Source: Sulfurimonas sp.
GTDB taxonomy: Bacteria > Campylobacterota > Campylobacteria > Campylobacterales > Sulfurimonadaceae
Assembly (NCBI GenBank): GCA_026988245.1
Contig: JALSLR010000075.1
Span: 1 to 42,830 of the forward strand
Direction: 5' to 3'
Length of the DNA stretch: 42,830 nt
Position numbers and translations under genes: made by a program. Numbering within the stretch: position 1 is the stretch's first letter; each line of letters opens with the position of its first letter. The notes beneath the pieces were generated by a model. The model was given only the letters and a program-made list of their open reading frames with translations, did no database searches and had not been told where the DNA came from. Of this stretch, positions 25,304 to 33,891 are shown in pieces.

Positions 25304-25351
25304 TGATTATTTTTTGTCCATAAAGTTTTGGTTTTAGCATCTAAGACAGTG

Positions 25352-25357
25352 TATAAT
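25352..25357 (+). promoter_or_regulatory. Probable extended -10 box of the Fe-S/DmsC gene
   Basis: TGTATAATTCG with TATAAT at 25352-25357, 65 bases before the TTG start at 25423. The same extended form TGTATAATTCG precedes pyrH at 35807-35817, which supports both as promoters. Confidence 0.5.
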
Positions 25358-25422
25358 TCGTAAATAATAAGTACATAAAACTCTCTCCTACAAATTATGA
25401 GTTTTATGCAATAAGGATTGTT

Positions 25423-27003
25423 TTGCAAACACCATTAGAAAGTTTTATAGACCACAAAGCTGACACAGGGATGCAGTGTGGTAACTATTCCATTGACATA
25501 GCAAAGCCATCAGAACTTCAAGAGGGTGAACAGTACCGTTTTCATTTTGATGCTACAGCTTGTGTGGGTTGTAGATGTTGTGAAGTTGCGTGTAATGAGC
25601 AAAATAATAACCCAGCAGATATAAAATGGCGAAGAGTTGGAGAGATGGAGGGTGGAGAGTTTCCTGCTTTTACTCAAATGTTTAATTCGATGTCTTGTAA
25701 CCACTGTATAGATCCAGAATGTTTAAAAGGGTGTCCTACTAACTCCTACATCAAGATAGACGCAACAGGTATAGTTGTGCATGATGATGATACTTGTATA
25801 GGGTGTCAATACTGTACTTGGAACTGCCCTTATGAAGTGCCTCAGTTTCATCCTGAGCGTAATATCGTTACGAAGTGTCATATGTGTCATGAAAGACTTG
25901 AAGTTGGACAAACTCCCTCTTGTGTTCAAGCATGTCCATCAGGAGCTATAGAGATAGAAGTGGTAAATGTACAAAAGTGGTTGGATGAAGATATGCACAA
26001 AGAGGCAAATATGCCATTTCTTCCAGACGCTACCATTACAAACTCAACGACAAGATATACATTACCAGATAAACTGCCAGAGGATTTAAAAGAGATAGAT
26101 GAGCATCTTCTTAAACCTAACCATTCTGAGATACCCTTAGTCTTTATGACTGTACTTACTCAAATATCTCTTGGTGGTTTTTTCGCTCTGTTTTTAGGCG
26201 AAATTATGAGTCTGTTTGGCTTTGCAGAGGTGAACTGGGTAATGGCGCTCTTAGTAATGCTTCCAGCAGCTCTTGGTCTCCCTCTTTCAGCACTCCATCT
26301 TGGTCGCCCATTTTTAGCAATGACTGCTATGAAGAACATCAAAACATCTTGGCTCTCTCGTGAGGCTTTAGCTTTAGGGGTTTTTACTATGTTAATGAAT
26401 GTCATTGTTCTTCTTTACTTCTTAGCATCACCAAAGGCTTTGATACTTTTAGTCGAGTTAATTACCTTAGTTGTAGGGGTGTATGGTATCTATGCGCAAG
26501 GTATGATTTATCGCATAAAAGCAAGACCATCATGGGATAGAATCACGACAAATCTAAAGTTTTTTGGTGTCACATATATGGGAGTATTTTTACTGGCTTT
26601 TATAGTTGTTATCTTAGGTTTTAGAGAAGTTGCCTTACCTCTTCTTAGTATAGCGATGCTTGGTGCATTAGCCCAACTTTTCTTTACTTATGAAGATAAA
26701 AGAAGTCTTAAAAATGCGAATGTCAATGAGTATCAACTCAAACGGACTGCTAGGCTTTATGATGAAAACTTTAAAAATGTACAAATATTTCGCTTAGCAT
26801 CATTGATGAGTGGTGCTATTGTTTTGCCTTTATTGATAATGATTTTAGTTGGTTCTGCGAGTATCATCACCCTTAGCATCATCTTTACATTAGCACTTAT
26901 TCTGATGTTTAGTAGTGAGATAAGTGATAGGTTTTTATTTTATGTAACTGTAGTCCCACTTGGAATGGCTGGTGGGTTTTTTGTGGGAAAACAAAGAGGC
27001 TAG
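25423..27003 (+). CDS. Fused Fe-S electron-transfer and DmsC-like membrane subunit
   Basis: A 526-residue fusion. Residues 45-172 hold sixteen cysteines for four [4Fe-4S] clusters: Cys47/50/53/57, 92/95/100/104, 125/128/131/135 and 152/155/167/171, as in DmsB. Residues about 210-525 form eight helices with HLGRPFLAMTAMKNIKTSWLSRE, a DmsC signature. In DMSO reductases these are separate proteins. The start is TTG at 25423, with AAGGA 5 bases before it. Neither this protein nor the molybdoenzyme at 27768 has a Tat signal, so the pair should act on the cytoplasmic face, moving electrons from quinol to nitrate. The partner is inferred from position. Confidence 0.87.
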   Translation: MQTPLESFIDHKADTGMQCGNYSIDIAKPSELQEGEQYRFHFDATACVGCRCCEVACNEQNNNPADIKWRRVGEMEGGEFPAFTQMFNSMSCNHCIDPECLKGCPTNSYIKIDATGIVVHDDDTCIGCQYCTWNCPYEVPQFHPERNIVTKCHMCHERLEVGQTPSCVQACPSGAIEIEVVNVQKWLDEDMHKEANMPFLPDATITNSTTRYTLPDKLPEDLKEIDEHLLKPNHSEIPLVFMTVLTQISLGGFFALFLGEIMSLFGFAEVNWVMALLVMLPAALGLPLSALHLGRPFLAMTAMKNIKTSWLSREALALGVFTMLMNVIVLLYFLASPKALILLVELITLVVGVYGIYAQGMIYRIKARPSWDRITTNLKFFGVTYMGVFLLAFIVVILGFREVALPLLSIAMLGALAQLFFTYEDKRSLKNANVNEYQLKRTARLYDENFKNVQIFRLASLMSGAIVLPLLIMILVGSASIITLSIIFTLALILMFSSEISDRFLFYVTVVPLGMAGGFFVGKQRG

Positions 27004-27005
27004 TT

Positions 27006-27482
27006 TTAGTAACCAGCTTCTTTTAAAATTCTTTCCTCTTTACAACCAAGGCGGTTGTTAGCATCACAAGCCAGAGAAAACATAAGTTTTGCTTTTTTGT
27101 AGTCTCTATCTAGGGTGTGGGAATCACGGTAGAGTCTTCCTAGATATATGCACGACTCAGAGTAGCCATCTTCACAAGCTTTTTCATAAAACTTTAAACT
27201 TATTTTCTTTAAGGCTTTATTGTCACTATTTGAGTAAATTATAGCTACATTATGACAGGCAAAGGCGTAGTCCATACCACATGCTTTTGTGTAGAGTTTT
27301 TGAGCTTTTTTCATATCTTGAGGGACTAGTTTTGCTTCTTCGTAGATGATTGCTAGATGTGAACAACTAATGGCGTCATCTCTTTTACAAGCTTCTGTGT
27401 AAAATTCAAAATCTTCCATAGTGTAGGCGTGGATGTATGTGCTTAGTAGTATGATGCTAAGAGTGAAAATCATTTTTTTCAT
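27006..27482 (-). CDS. Hcp-like Sel1-repeat protein
   Basis: A 158-residue exported protein with a signal peptide (about 1-19) and three to four Sel1/TPR-like repeats. Each repeat carries a pair of cysteines spaced by 7 residues (CKRDDAISC, CGMDYAFAC, CEDGYSESC, CDANNRLGC), as in the Helicobacter cysteine-rich proteins where they form disulfides inside each repeat. Such proteins are often mislabelled beta-lactamase. It is transcribed against the two nitrate genes and sits between them, with its stop 2 bases from that of the Fe-S/DmsC gene. One GATGCTAAG word lies in the signal-peptide region (27453). Confidence 0.88.
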   Translation of the reverse strand: MKKMIFTLSIILLSTYIHAYTMEDFEFYTEACKRDDAISCSHLAIIYEEAKLVPQDMKKAQKLYTKACGMDYAFACHNVAIIYSNSDNKALKKISLKFYEKACEDGYSESCIYLGRLYRDSHTLDRDYKKAKLMFSLACDANNRLGCKEERILKEAGY

Positions 27483-27767
27483 AATTACTTCCTCGTGATT
27501 AATAAACTTCTTTCTTCATGATAAACAAGTAGATTCCAAATCAAGTTTGGAATGACGCATAGAGCTATTGCTCATCATGAAACAAGTAGATTCCAAATCA
27601 AGTTTGGAATGACGAGCAACACCATAGCTTGTCATTCTAAACAAACCGTCATTCTGAACTTGATTCAGAATCTATGTTACATAAGAAGTCTAAAATATAG
27701 ACAATAAAATAGTTTTACAATCATCTTTTGTGCTAAAATTATAACAATTAAATATTAAAGAGCCACT
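27483..27767. repeat. 285-bp gap holding three stem-loop repeats
   Basis: Two identical 35-bp copies at 27523-27557 and 27580-27614 contain the hairpin ATTCCAAA-TCAAG-TTTGGAAT. At 27648-27672 there is a hairpin ATTCTGAA-CTTGA-TTCAGAAT identical to that at 175-199, preceded at 27631 by a partial copy (GTCATTCTAAAC). The first two are in reverse orientation relative to the third. TGTGCTAAAATTATAAC (about 27730-27745) may hold the -10 box of the molybdoenzyme gene. Confidence 0.85.
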
Positions 27768-30059
27768 ATGATAAGTAAGTTAAAAGATTTTTTAGGTTTT
27801 GATATAAAAGAAGAGAAGTATAAACTTTCCTCTGACCCAATTTTTGGAATGATTAGTGATGAAAAAAAACCAGACAAGTGGGTGCAATCAGCTTGTGGTT
27901 ATTGTGGCGTCGGTTGTGGTTTATACATCGGAGTAAAAGATGGTAAGGCAGTTTATACTAAGGGTGACCCAAAACACTTTGTAAATAAAGGGACACTTTG
28001 TCCAAAAGGTTTAAGTGAACATCAGCTTATCAACTCTAAAAACAGAGTGATAAATCCGCTCATAAAAAAAGATGGAGTCTTGCAAGATGCTACTTGGGAT
28101 GAGGCATATAAAAAGGTAAGTAAAGAGTTTAAGCGTATAGCAAAAGAGCATGGAGAGAAAGCTGTTGGTGTTATATCGAGTGGGCAACTTTTAACCGAAG
28201 AATTTTATACCCTTGGTAAGTTTGTCCAACTTGGACTTCAAACGAATAACTATGATGGAAATACAACGCTTTGTATGGCTTCTGCTGTTGTAGGCTATAA
28301 GCAATCACTTGGTAGTGATGGACCAGTAGGTTCTTACGAAGACTTTGAAAAAGCAAACTGTATCTTTCTTATAGGTGCAAATATAGCAGATAATCACCCT
28401 ATACTCAAGCTTCACATAGCTAAAAATAAAAACAAACCTCGCATCATAGTGATAGACCCTCGTGCTTCAAAAACATCACAAATGGCAGATACTTTTGTAC
28501 CGATAAAACCTCGTACGGACTTAGCTCTTTATAATGGTTTAGCATATATTGTGATAGAACAAGGCTGGGAAGATGAGGGTTATGTTACGGCAAATACGAA
28601 TGGCTATAAAGAGTTAAAAAAACATTTACAAAATTATCCACCACAAGAGGTAGCAAATATTACAGGTATAGATGTAAAAACATTGTATGAATTAGCACGT
28701 CAATTTGCATCACAAGATGCAGTACTCTCTGCGTGGACTATGGGTGTAAACCAGTCCTTTATGGGGACTGATACGGTCAGTGCTATCATCAACTTACACC
28801 TACTTACTGGACATATCGGTCGAGAGGGTGCTGGACCTTTTAGTATCACGGGTCAGTGTAACGCTATGGGGACACGAGAGAGTGGTTTTACATCATCTTT
28901 GCCTGGGTATAGAAACTTTGGTGATGACCAAGCTACACAAGACTACGCAGATATAGTAAATGTACCTACTGAGATAATCCCAACTGAGCGTGGATACAAA
29001 TACGCAGAGATTATAGATGCCATAGACAGAGGTGAGATAAAAGCACTTTGGATAGTTGCAACAAATCCTCTAGTTTCTTTTGTTAACCAAGAGAAACTTC
29101 GTAAAATCTTTGATAAACTAGATTTATTAGTTGTTCAAGATGCTTTTATGTCAGATACTGCTCAAATCGCCGATGTAGTTTTTTCAGCAGCTACATGGGG
29201 TGAAAAAGAGGGAACTTACACAAACTCTGAGCGTAGATGTAACCGAGCCAATAAAGCAGTAGAACCAGTTGGTGATACTAAAAGTGACTTTAGCATCATT
29301 GTTGATTTTTCTAAGTATTTTTACGGTGTGCATGATTTACTGTTTAAAGATTGGAATAAACCTCTTGATGCTTTTAATGAATTTAAAAAAATCACTAAAG
29401 GTCAACTGTGTGATTATTCAGGTATTACCTACAAACTTTTAGAGGAGCACGGTGGTATTCAGTGGCCTTGTAACGAAGAGAGACCATTGGGAACAAAAAG
29501 ACTTTACTCTCCAGATATAGCCTTTCGTACTCAAGATAAAAAAGCAAAGCTACTTTGTTTAGAGTGGTACCCTATGGCTGAACCGCAAAACGAAGAGTTC
29601 CCTCTTATCTTAAATACTGGTCGTACAGTTGAACAATGGCATACACGCACAAAAACAGCAGATATAGGTATACTCAACGACCTAGCACCGGAGGCTTGGG
29701 TAGATATAAACCCACATGATGCTAAGACACTAGAAGTGAAAAGTGGAGATAGAATTTCTCTTTCATCTGCTCGTGGACGTATAGAAGATGTAGTAGTACG
29801 AGTAACTGCAAGTGTATCCCCAACAAATGTTTTTGTACCATTTCATTATAATACTCAGCTAATAAATACACTAACAAACGATAGTTTCTGTCCAAAGTCA
29901 GGGGAACCAAACTTTAAACAAACTGCGATACAGTTGCATAGTGATGCTAAGCCAGATGGTCTAGTTTTTGAAAAAGAAGTGATAAGCGGTGAGATAGAAC
30001 ATATGAAAACCTTATATGAAGGTGTAAAATTACTAGAAAAGCAAACTATTAAGATATAA
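27768..30059 (+). CDS. nasA: Assimilatory-type nitrate reductase catalytic subunit
   Basis: A 763-residue molybdopterin oxidoreductase. Cys43, Cys46, Cys50 and Cys78 (ACGYCGVGCGL ... GTLCPKG) bind one [4Fe-4S] cluster. Cys169 in NTTLCMASAVVGYKQSLGSD is at the Mo-ligand position, with the NapA/NasA-type context. TGRTVEQWHTRTKT begins the C-terminal cofactor-binding domain. No Tat signal is present, so it is cytoplasmic, as expected for NasA/NarB rather than periplasmic NapA. It would reduce nitrate to nitrite for assimilation, with the nitrite reductase at 33892. Formate dehydrogenase is the main alternative but would have Sec or a different Cys context. Confidence 0.88.
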   Translation: MISKLKDFLGFDIKEEKYKLSSDPIFGMISDEKKPDKWVQSACGYCGVGCGLYIGVKDGKAVYTKGDPKHFVNKGTLCPKGLSEHQLINSKNRVINPLIKKDGVLQDATWDEAYKKVSKEFKRIAKEHGEKAVGVISSGQLLTEEFYTLGKFVQLGLQTNNYDGNTTLCMASAVVGYKQSLGSDGPVGSYEDFEKANCIFLIGANIADNHPILKLHIAKNKNKPRIIVIDPRASKTSQMADTFVPIKPRTDLALYNGLAYIVIEQGWEDEGYVTANTNGYKELKKHLQNYPPQEVANITGIDVKTLYELARQFASQDAVLSAWTMGVNQSFMGTDTVSAIINLHLLTGHIGREGAGPFSITGQCNAMGTRESGFTSSLPGYRNFGDDQATQDYADIVNVPTEIIPTERGYKYAEIIDAIDRGEIKALWIVATNPLVSFVNQEKLRKIFDKLDLLVVQDAFMSDTAQIADVVFSAATWGEKEGTYTNSERRCNRANKAVEPVGDTKSDFSIIVDFSKYFYGVHDLLFKDWNKPLDAFNEFKKITKGQLCDYSGITYKLLEEHGGIQWPCNEERPLGTKRLYSPDIAFRTQDKKAKLLCLEWYPMAEPQNEEFPLILNTGRTVEQWHTRTKTADIGILNDLAPEAWVDINPHDAKTLEVKSGDRISLSSARGRIEDVVVRVTASVSPTNVFVPFHYNTQLINTLTNDSFCPKSGEPNFKQTAIQLHSDAKPDGLVFEKEVISGEIEHMKTLYEGVKLLEKQTIKI

Positions 30060-30085
30060 CTAATTATAATCAGATACAATTAAAA

Positions 30086-31660
30086 ATGATTATTTTTATA
30101 TTAATTTTTTTAATTGTACTTAGTGTCCTTTTTATTTTCATATTTGCTCTTAAAAAAGAGATTAGTAAAAGAAAAGAAACAGAACACGCTCTTCTTAAAA
30201 GTATAGATGAACTCAAATTTATGGAAATTGACTTAGCAAAAGCCAAAGAAAAAGCTGAAGCATCTTCTCGGAGTAAAACAGAGTTTTTGGCAAATATGTC
30301 TCATGAGATACGTACCCCTATGAATTCAGTCCTTGGTTTCACAGAATTGCTAGAGAGAACTGAACTAGAAGATATGCAAGCCTCTTATGTAGAGTCAATA
30401 AAATCAAGTGGCAAAAACCTACTGAGTCTTATAAACGATATCCTTGATTTGTCTAAGATAGAGGCTGGAAAATTAAGTGTACAAAAAAAACCATTCAATT
30501 TAAAACAGTTGTTAGAAGAGGTGCAACAGGTTTTTGCTTTAGCCATTCAAACAAAAGGTTTAGATTTTATGATTGATTTTTCTTGTGATATACCAAAACT
30601 CATCTATAGTGATGAGGTAAGAATAAGACAGATACTTCTGAACTTGGTTGGTAATGCGGTAAAGTTTACCGATAAAGGTTTTGTTAACATTTTAATAGAC
30701 TTAGTCTACAAAGATGAAAATTATTTGACCTTAAACATTTATGTTGTTGATTCAGGGATTGGCATAGCAAAAGAAAACCAAGAAAAGATTTTTGAAAATT
30801 TTGAACAACAAAAGTATCAAAATTACTCCTTTGGAGGGACAGGGCTTGGTCTTGCAATTTGTAAAAGATTGGCAAATAAACTAGGTGGCGAGATACGTTT
30901 AACTTCAAAAGAGATGAAGGGAAGCACCTTTTCCCTTCATCTAGAAAATATAAAATATTCTAATAATTTCACAATTCAAAAGAACTCTACTAAGGTGTAT
31001 GCTTTTAAAGAAGCAAATATATTACTAATAGATGAGCATAAAGAAAATCGCGAACTTATAAAAGGTATATTGCAAGAGCAAAATATAATGATTGTCGAGG
31101 CACATAATATTGAAATAGCTTTAGAATATATAGATAAAATAGAACTAAATCTAATTCTCATAGACCTTAGAAATCCAATGAAAAATGGACCTGAAGTAAC
31201 AAGGGCACTTAGAGATAGGCTTAGTTATAAACTAACCCCAATTATAGCTATTACTGCATCTGTTTATGACGATGTTAAGAGTGAGGAGAAGCATGGATTT
31301 GACGAAATTGTATATAAACCGCTCGTTTATGAAATTTTTATGGATTCTATAGCGAATTTTTTGGATTTAGATAGTGTTGAAGCGCTTGAGCTTAAACCAA
31401 AAGAGATAAAATCCTTGTACCTAGGAGATGATGTAAAAAGTATCTATCATAATGAATTTTATGCCAACCTATTAGAACAAAAGAAAAAAAATAATTTTAA
31501 GGAGTTATCTGAGTTGTCATCTAGAATGCTTAAATTTTCTATTAAATATCAACTTGATGACCTGGCAGACACTATAAGAAACCTTGAAAACTCTATTAAG
31601 ATTTTTGATATAGAGATGATAAAAAAAATCTTAACAAAGTTAACAAATATAGCAATTTAA
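30086..31660 (+). CDS. Hybrid sensor histidine kinase with receiver
   Basis: A 524-residue protein: one N-terminal transmembrane helix (2-22), a coiled coil (24-62), a HisKA domain with FLANMSHEIRTPMNS (His73), a HATPase domain with DSGIGI (222-227) and GGTGLGLAI (250-258), and a receiver domain with Asp316, phospho-acceptor Asp360 and Lys411. The C-terminal 100 residues are helical and could be a degenerate phosphotransfer domain, but no clear Hpt His motif was seen. There is no periplasmic sensor, so it probably senses an internal or membrane signal. It is followed 10 bases later by a receiver-kinase gene, and the two probably form one relay. Confidence 0.9.
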   Translation: MIIFILIFLIVLSVLFIFIFALKKEISKRKETEHALLKSIDELKFMEIDLAKAKEKAEASSRSKTEFLANMSHEIRTPMNSVLGFTELLERTELEDMQASYVESIKSSGKNLLSLINDILDLSKIEAGKLSVQKKPFNLKQLLEEVQQVFALAIQTKGLDFMIDFSCDIPKLIYSDEVRIRQILLNLVGNAVKFTDKGFVNILIDLVYKDENYLTLNIYVVDSGIGIAKENQEKIFENFEQQKYQNYSFGGTGLGLAICKRLANKLGGEIRLTSKEMKGSTFSLHLENIKYSNNFTIQKNSTKVYAFKEANILLIDEHKENRELIKGILQEQNIMIVEAHNIEIALEYIDKIELNLILIDLRNPMKNGPEVTRALRDRLSYKLTPIIAITASVYDDVKSEEKHGFDEIVYKPLVYEIFMDSIANFLDLDSVEALELKPKEIKSLYLGDDVKSIYHNEFYANLLEQKKKNNFKELSELSSRMLKFSIKYQLDDLADTIRNLENSIKIFDIEMIKKILTKLTNIAI

Positions 31661-31670
31661 TGGAGTGAAA

Positions 31671-32750
31671 ATGAAACTTTTAATCGTAGATGATATAGTG
31701 AAAAACATACAGTTAATAGCAGCTGTGCTTCATGAGTATGATACTACATTTGCAACTTCTGGAGAAGAAGCCTTAGAGATGCTCCCTCATGATGAATTCG
31801 ACCTAATAATGCTAGATGTTATGATGCCTGGAGTAGATGGGTTTCAAACTTGCCAAAAGATAAAAAAGATGCCAAAATATAAAGATATTCCTATAATCTT
31901 TTTAACAGCAGATAATAATGTTGAGTCAGTGAGCCGTGGCTTTGAGGTTGGTGGAGTTGATTATGTAACAAAACCTTTTCATTCTCGTGAACTTCTTTCT
32001 CGTGTAAAAAATCAACTTTTCATTCGAGAAAAAAATAAAGAAAAAGAACTTATACTATTGCAGCAGTTTAAAATGGCGCAAATGGGTGAAGCATTTTCTA
32101 TGATTACTCATCAGCTCAAGCAGCCTCTTAGTGCTATAAATGCAACCGGTATCGACTTAAATATGGCAGTTGAACTGGGTACTTTAGATGATGCTAAGGT
32201 GTTGAACTCTGTTGAAAATATCGATAGATATGTACATAGTTTAAGTGAAACTATAGATGAATATAAAAGTTTTTTTAAACCAAAAAATAGTTTTGATAAT
32301 GCTACCATCTTAGACTTACTGAAAAAAGTAAATTTATTAACATCACAAATGTTAAAATCACAAGCAGTAGTCTTGATTGTTAATGTTGAAAATGAAAAAG
32401 AATTTTTCAAAACTTTAGTTAATGAAGTCGCGCAAGTATTATTGGTTTTGTTTCAAAATAGTATAGACGCTTCTAGTGCAAAAATGATTGATGGTATTAT
32501 ACAACTAAATATCAAAAAACGAGATAATGGTATTTATATATCTGTTGAAGATAATGCTGGAGGGATTAATGATACCATTAAAGATAATATATTTGATTTG
32601 AATTTTACTACCAAAGGGGTAGATGGTTCAGGTATAGGTCTTTATATGGTGAAAAATATTATTACCCAACATTTAAGTGGAACAATAGAATGTGAAAATA
32701 TAAATAGCGGTACGCTCTTTAAAATATTTTTACCAAATTTACTGGTGTAA
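31671..32750 (+). CDS. Response regulator-histidine kinase fusion
   Basis: The protein has a receiver at the N-terminus (Asp51 in LIMLDVMMPGVDG and Lys103 in the TKPF motif, numbered from an in-frame GTG two codons upstream), then a short coiled coil and a kinase core with ITHQLKQPLSAI (His149), NEVAQVLLVLFQNSIDA, DNAGGI and GSGIGLYMV. I start it at the ATG at 31671 because GGAG (31662-31665) is correctly spaced for it. No membrane segment is present. It probably takes phosphate from the hybrid kinase upstream. The 'HQLKQPL' H-box is typical of Campylobacterota kinases. The 3' end overlaps the convergent HD-GYP gene by 12 bases. Confidence 0.9.
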   Translation: MKLLIVDDIVKNIQLIAAVLHEYDTTFATSGEEALEMLPHDEFDLIMLDVMMPGVDGFQTCQKIKKMPKYKDIPIIFLTADNNVESVSRGFEVGGVDYVTKPFHSRELLSRVKNQLFIREKNKEKELILLQQFKMAQMGEAFSMITHQLKQPLSAINATGIDLNMAVELGTLDDAKVLNSVENIDRYVHSLSETIDEYKSFFKPKNSFDNATILDLLKKVNLLTSQMLKSQAVVLIVNVENEKEFFKTLVNEVAQVLLVLFQNSIDASSAKMIDGIIQLNIKKRDNGIYISVEDNAGGINDTIKDNIFDLNFTTKGVDGSGIGLYMVKNIITQHLSGTIECENINSGTLFKIFLPNLLV

Positions 32751-33740
32751 CATTTTAATGAAAGAGTTTACTATATCCATATCTAAATGTTCACTCATCT
32801 CTTTTTTCATAAGTGCTAGTGCTTCAAAAGATTTCATTCCCTCTTTGTAAGAACGTTTTGTTGTAAGTGCGTCAAAAACATCACAAACACCAATAATTCT
32901 AGCAAACTGACTGATTTCATCTCCTTTAAGACCATCTGGGTAGCCAAGTCCATTTAACTTTTCGTGATGATGGCGGATACCATCTAGGAGTAATTCATCT
33001 TCTATCCCTATTTTTTGAGCACTTTCATAACCAAAACTTGGATGATCTTTCATAATCTCATATTCTTCTTGAGTGAGTTTGCTTGGTTTATTGACTATAT
33101 CTGGATCAATGCTACTCTTTCCTAAGTCATGTAAAAGAGCAGAACGCCCGAGTACTTTGAGTTCATCTTCGCTCAATTCTAGCCAAGCTCCTAAACATAA
33201 GGCATAGATACTAACATTGAGTGAATGTGTATGTGTATAATAGTCATATTCTATGATTTTCATATAAGAGGAGACAGTGTTGTTATGATACAAGATACTT
33301 TCCAAAACGGGAGCTACAATGTTTTTTGAGCGTTTAGCATTTTTTAAGGCATTTGGATTGGCGTAAAGTGACTGCGTTAAATCTGATGAGGACTCATAGA
33401 TAATATCAGTTTTTTCTTCCATGCTTAAATCATCGTATTGAAGAATATCTTGTATATTTGATTCTAAAAAAGAGTCATATTTATTTTTATCCGTTTTTTT
33501 AGCAAAAACATCTTCTATTTGTGAAAGTCTTTTTTTTACAGTTTCATCGATTACATCATAGCTTTGTAAGAAAAGTGATATGCTTGTTGGCTCATAATTG
33601 GTATAAAGATTAAATTTAAGCTTTGTGTCTATAGAGAGTATGCGCTTGTCTATAAGCATATACTGATCAACAGCATCTTTCATAGTATCTACTATAAGTG
33701 AGTTTAATGTGTCTTGTCTGATTTTTATTCGTTTTTTCAT
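32739..33740 (-). CDS. HD-GYP domain phosphodiesterase
   Basis: A roughly 333-residue soluble protein whose C-terminal half is an HD-GYP domain: HDLGKSSIDPDIVNKPSKL supplies the HD pair, and HHEKLNGLGYPDGL the HHE and GYP motif, followed by GVCDVFDALTTKRSYKE. Such proteins hydrolyse cyclic di-GMP. The N-terminal half (about 1-140) is not a recognised sensor. I start it at the ATG at 33740 (MKKRIKIRQ), which has GGGG 5 bases before it; a longer in-frame start exists at 33752. It faces the two kinases and may be controlled with them. Confidence 0.9.
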   Translation of the reverse strand: MKKRIKIRQDTLNSLIVDTMKDAVDQYMLIDKRILSIDTKLKFNLYTNYEPTSISLFLQSYDVIDETVKKRLSQIEDVFAKKTDKNKYDSFLESNIQDILQYDDLSMEEKTDIIYESSSDLTQSLYANPNALKNAKRSKNIVAPVLESILYHNNTVSSYMKIIEYDYYTHTHSLNVSIYALCLGAWLELSEDELKVLGRSALLHDLGKSSIDPDIVNKPSKLTQEEYEIMKDHPSFGYESAQKIGIEDELLLDGIRHHHEKLNGLGYPDGLKGDEISQFARIIGVCDVFDALTTKRSYKEGMKSFEALALMKKEMSEHLDMDIVNSFIKMLHQ

Positions 33741-33847
33741 ATGACCCCACATGTGATATTTAGTATTGTATAATACTAAAACTTAAATATAATATCATGT
33801 TGTAGAAAAAATAATCACTATATTTTGTTAAATGCCTAAATAATGAC

Positions 33848-33853
33848 TATAAT
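33848..33853 (+). promoter_or_regulatory. Probable -10 box of the nitrite reductase gene
   Basis: TATAAT, 38 bases before the ATG at 33892, with GGAGCTTGAG (33879 onward) as ribosome binding site. No clear operator was identified in the 139-base gap. Confidence 0.5.
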
Positions 33854-33891
33854 TATAAAGATAAATAAATTATTATTATGGAGCTTGAGAA

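Noticed and set aside
27523..27672. CRISPR or insertion-sequence ends
   Set aside because: Only two 35-bp copies plus one related hairpin, with no spacers of constant size, no transposase and no target duplication.
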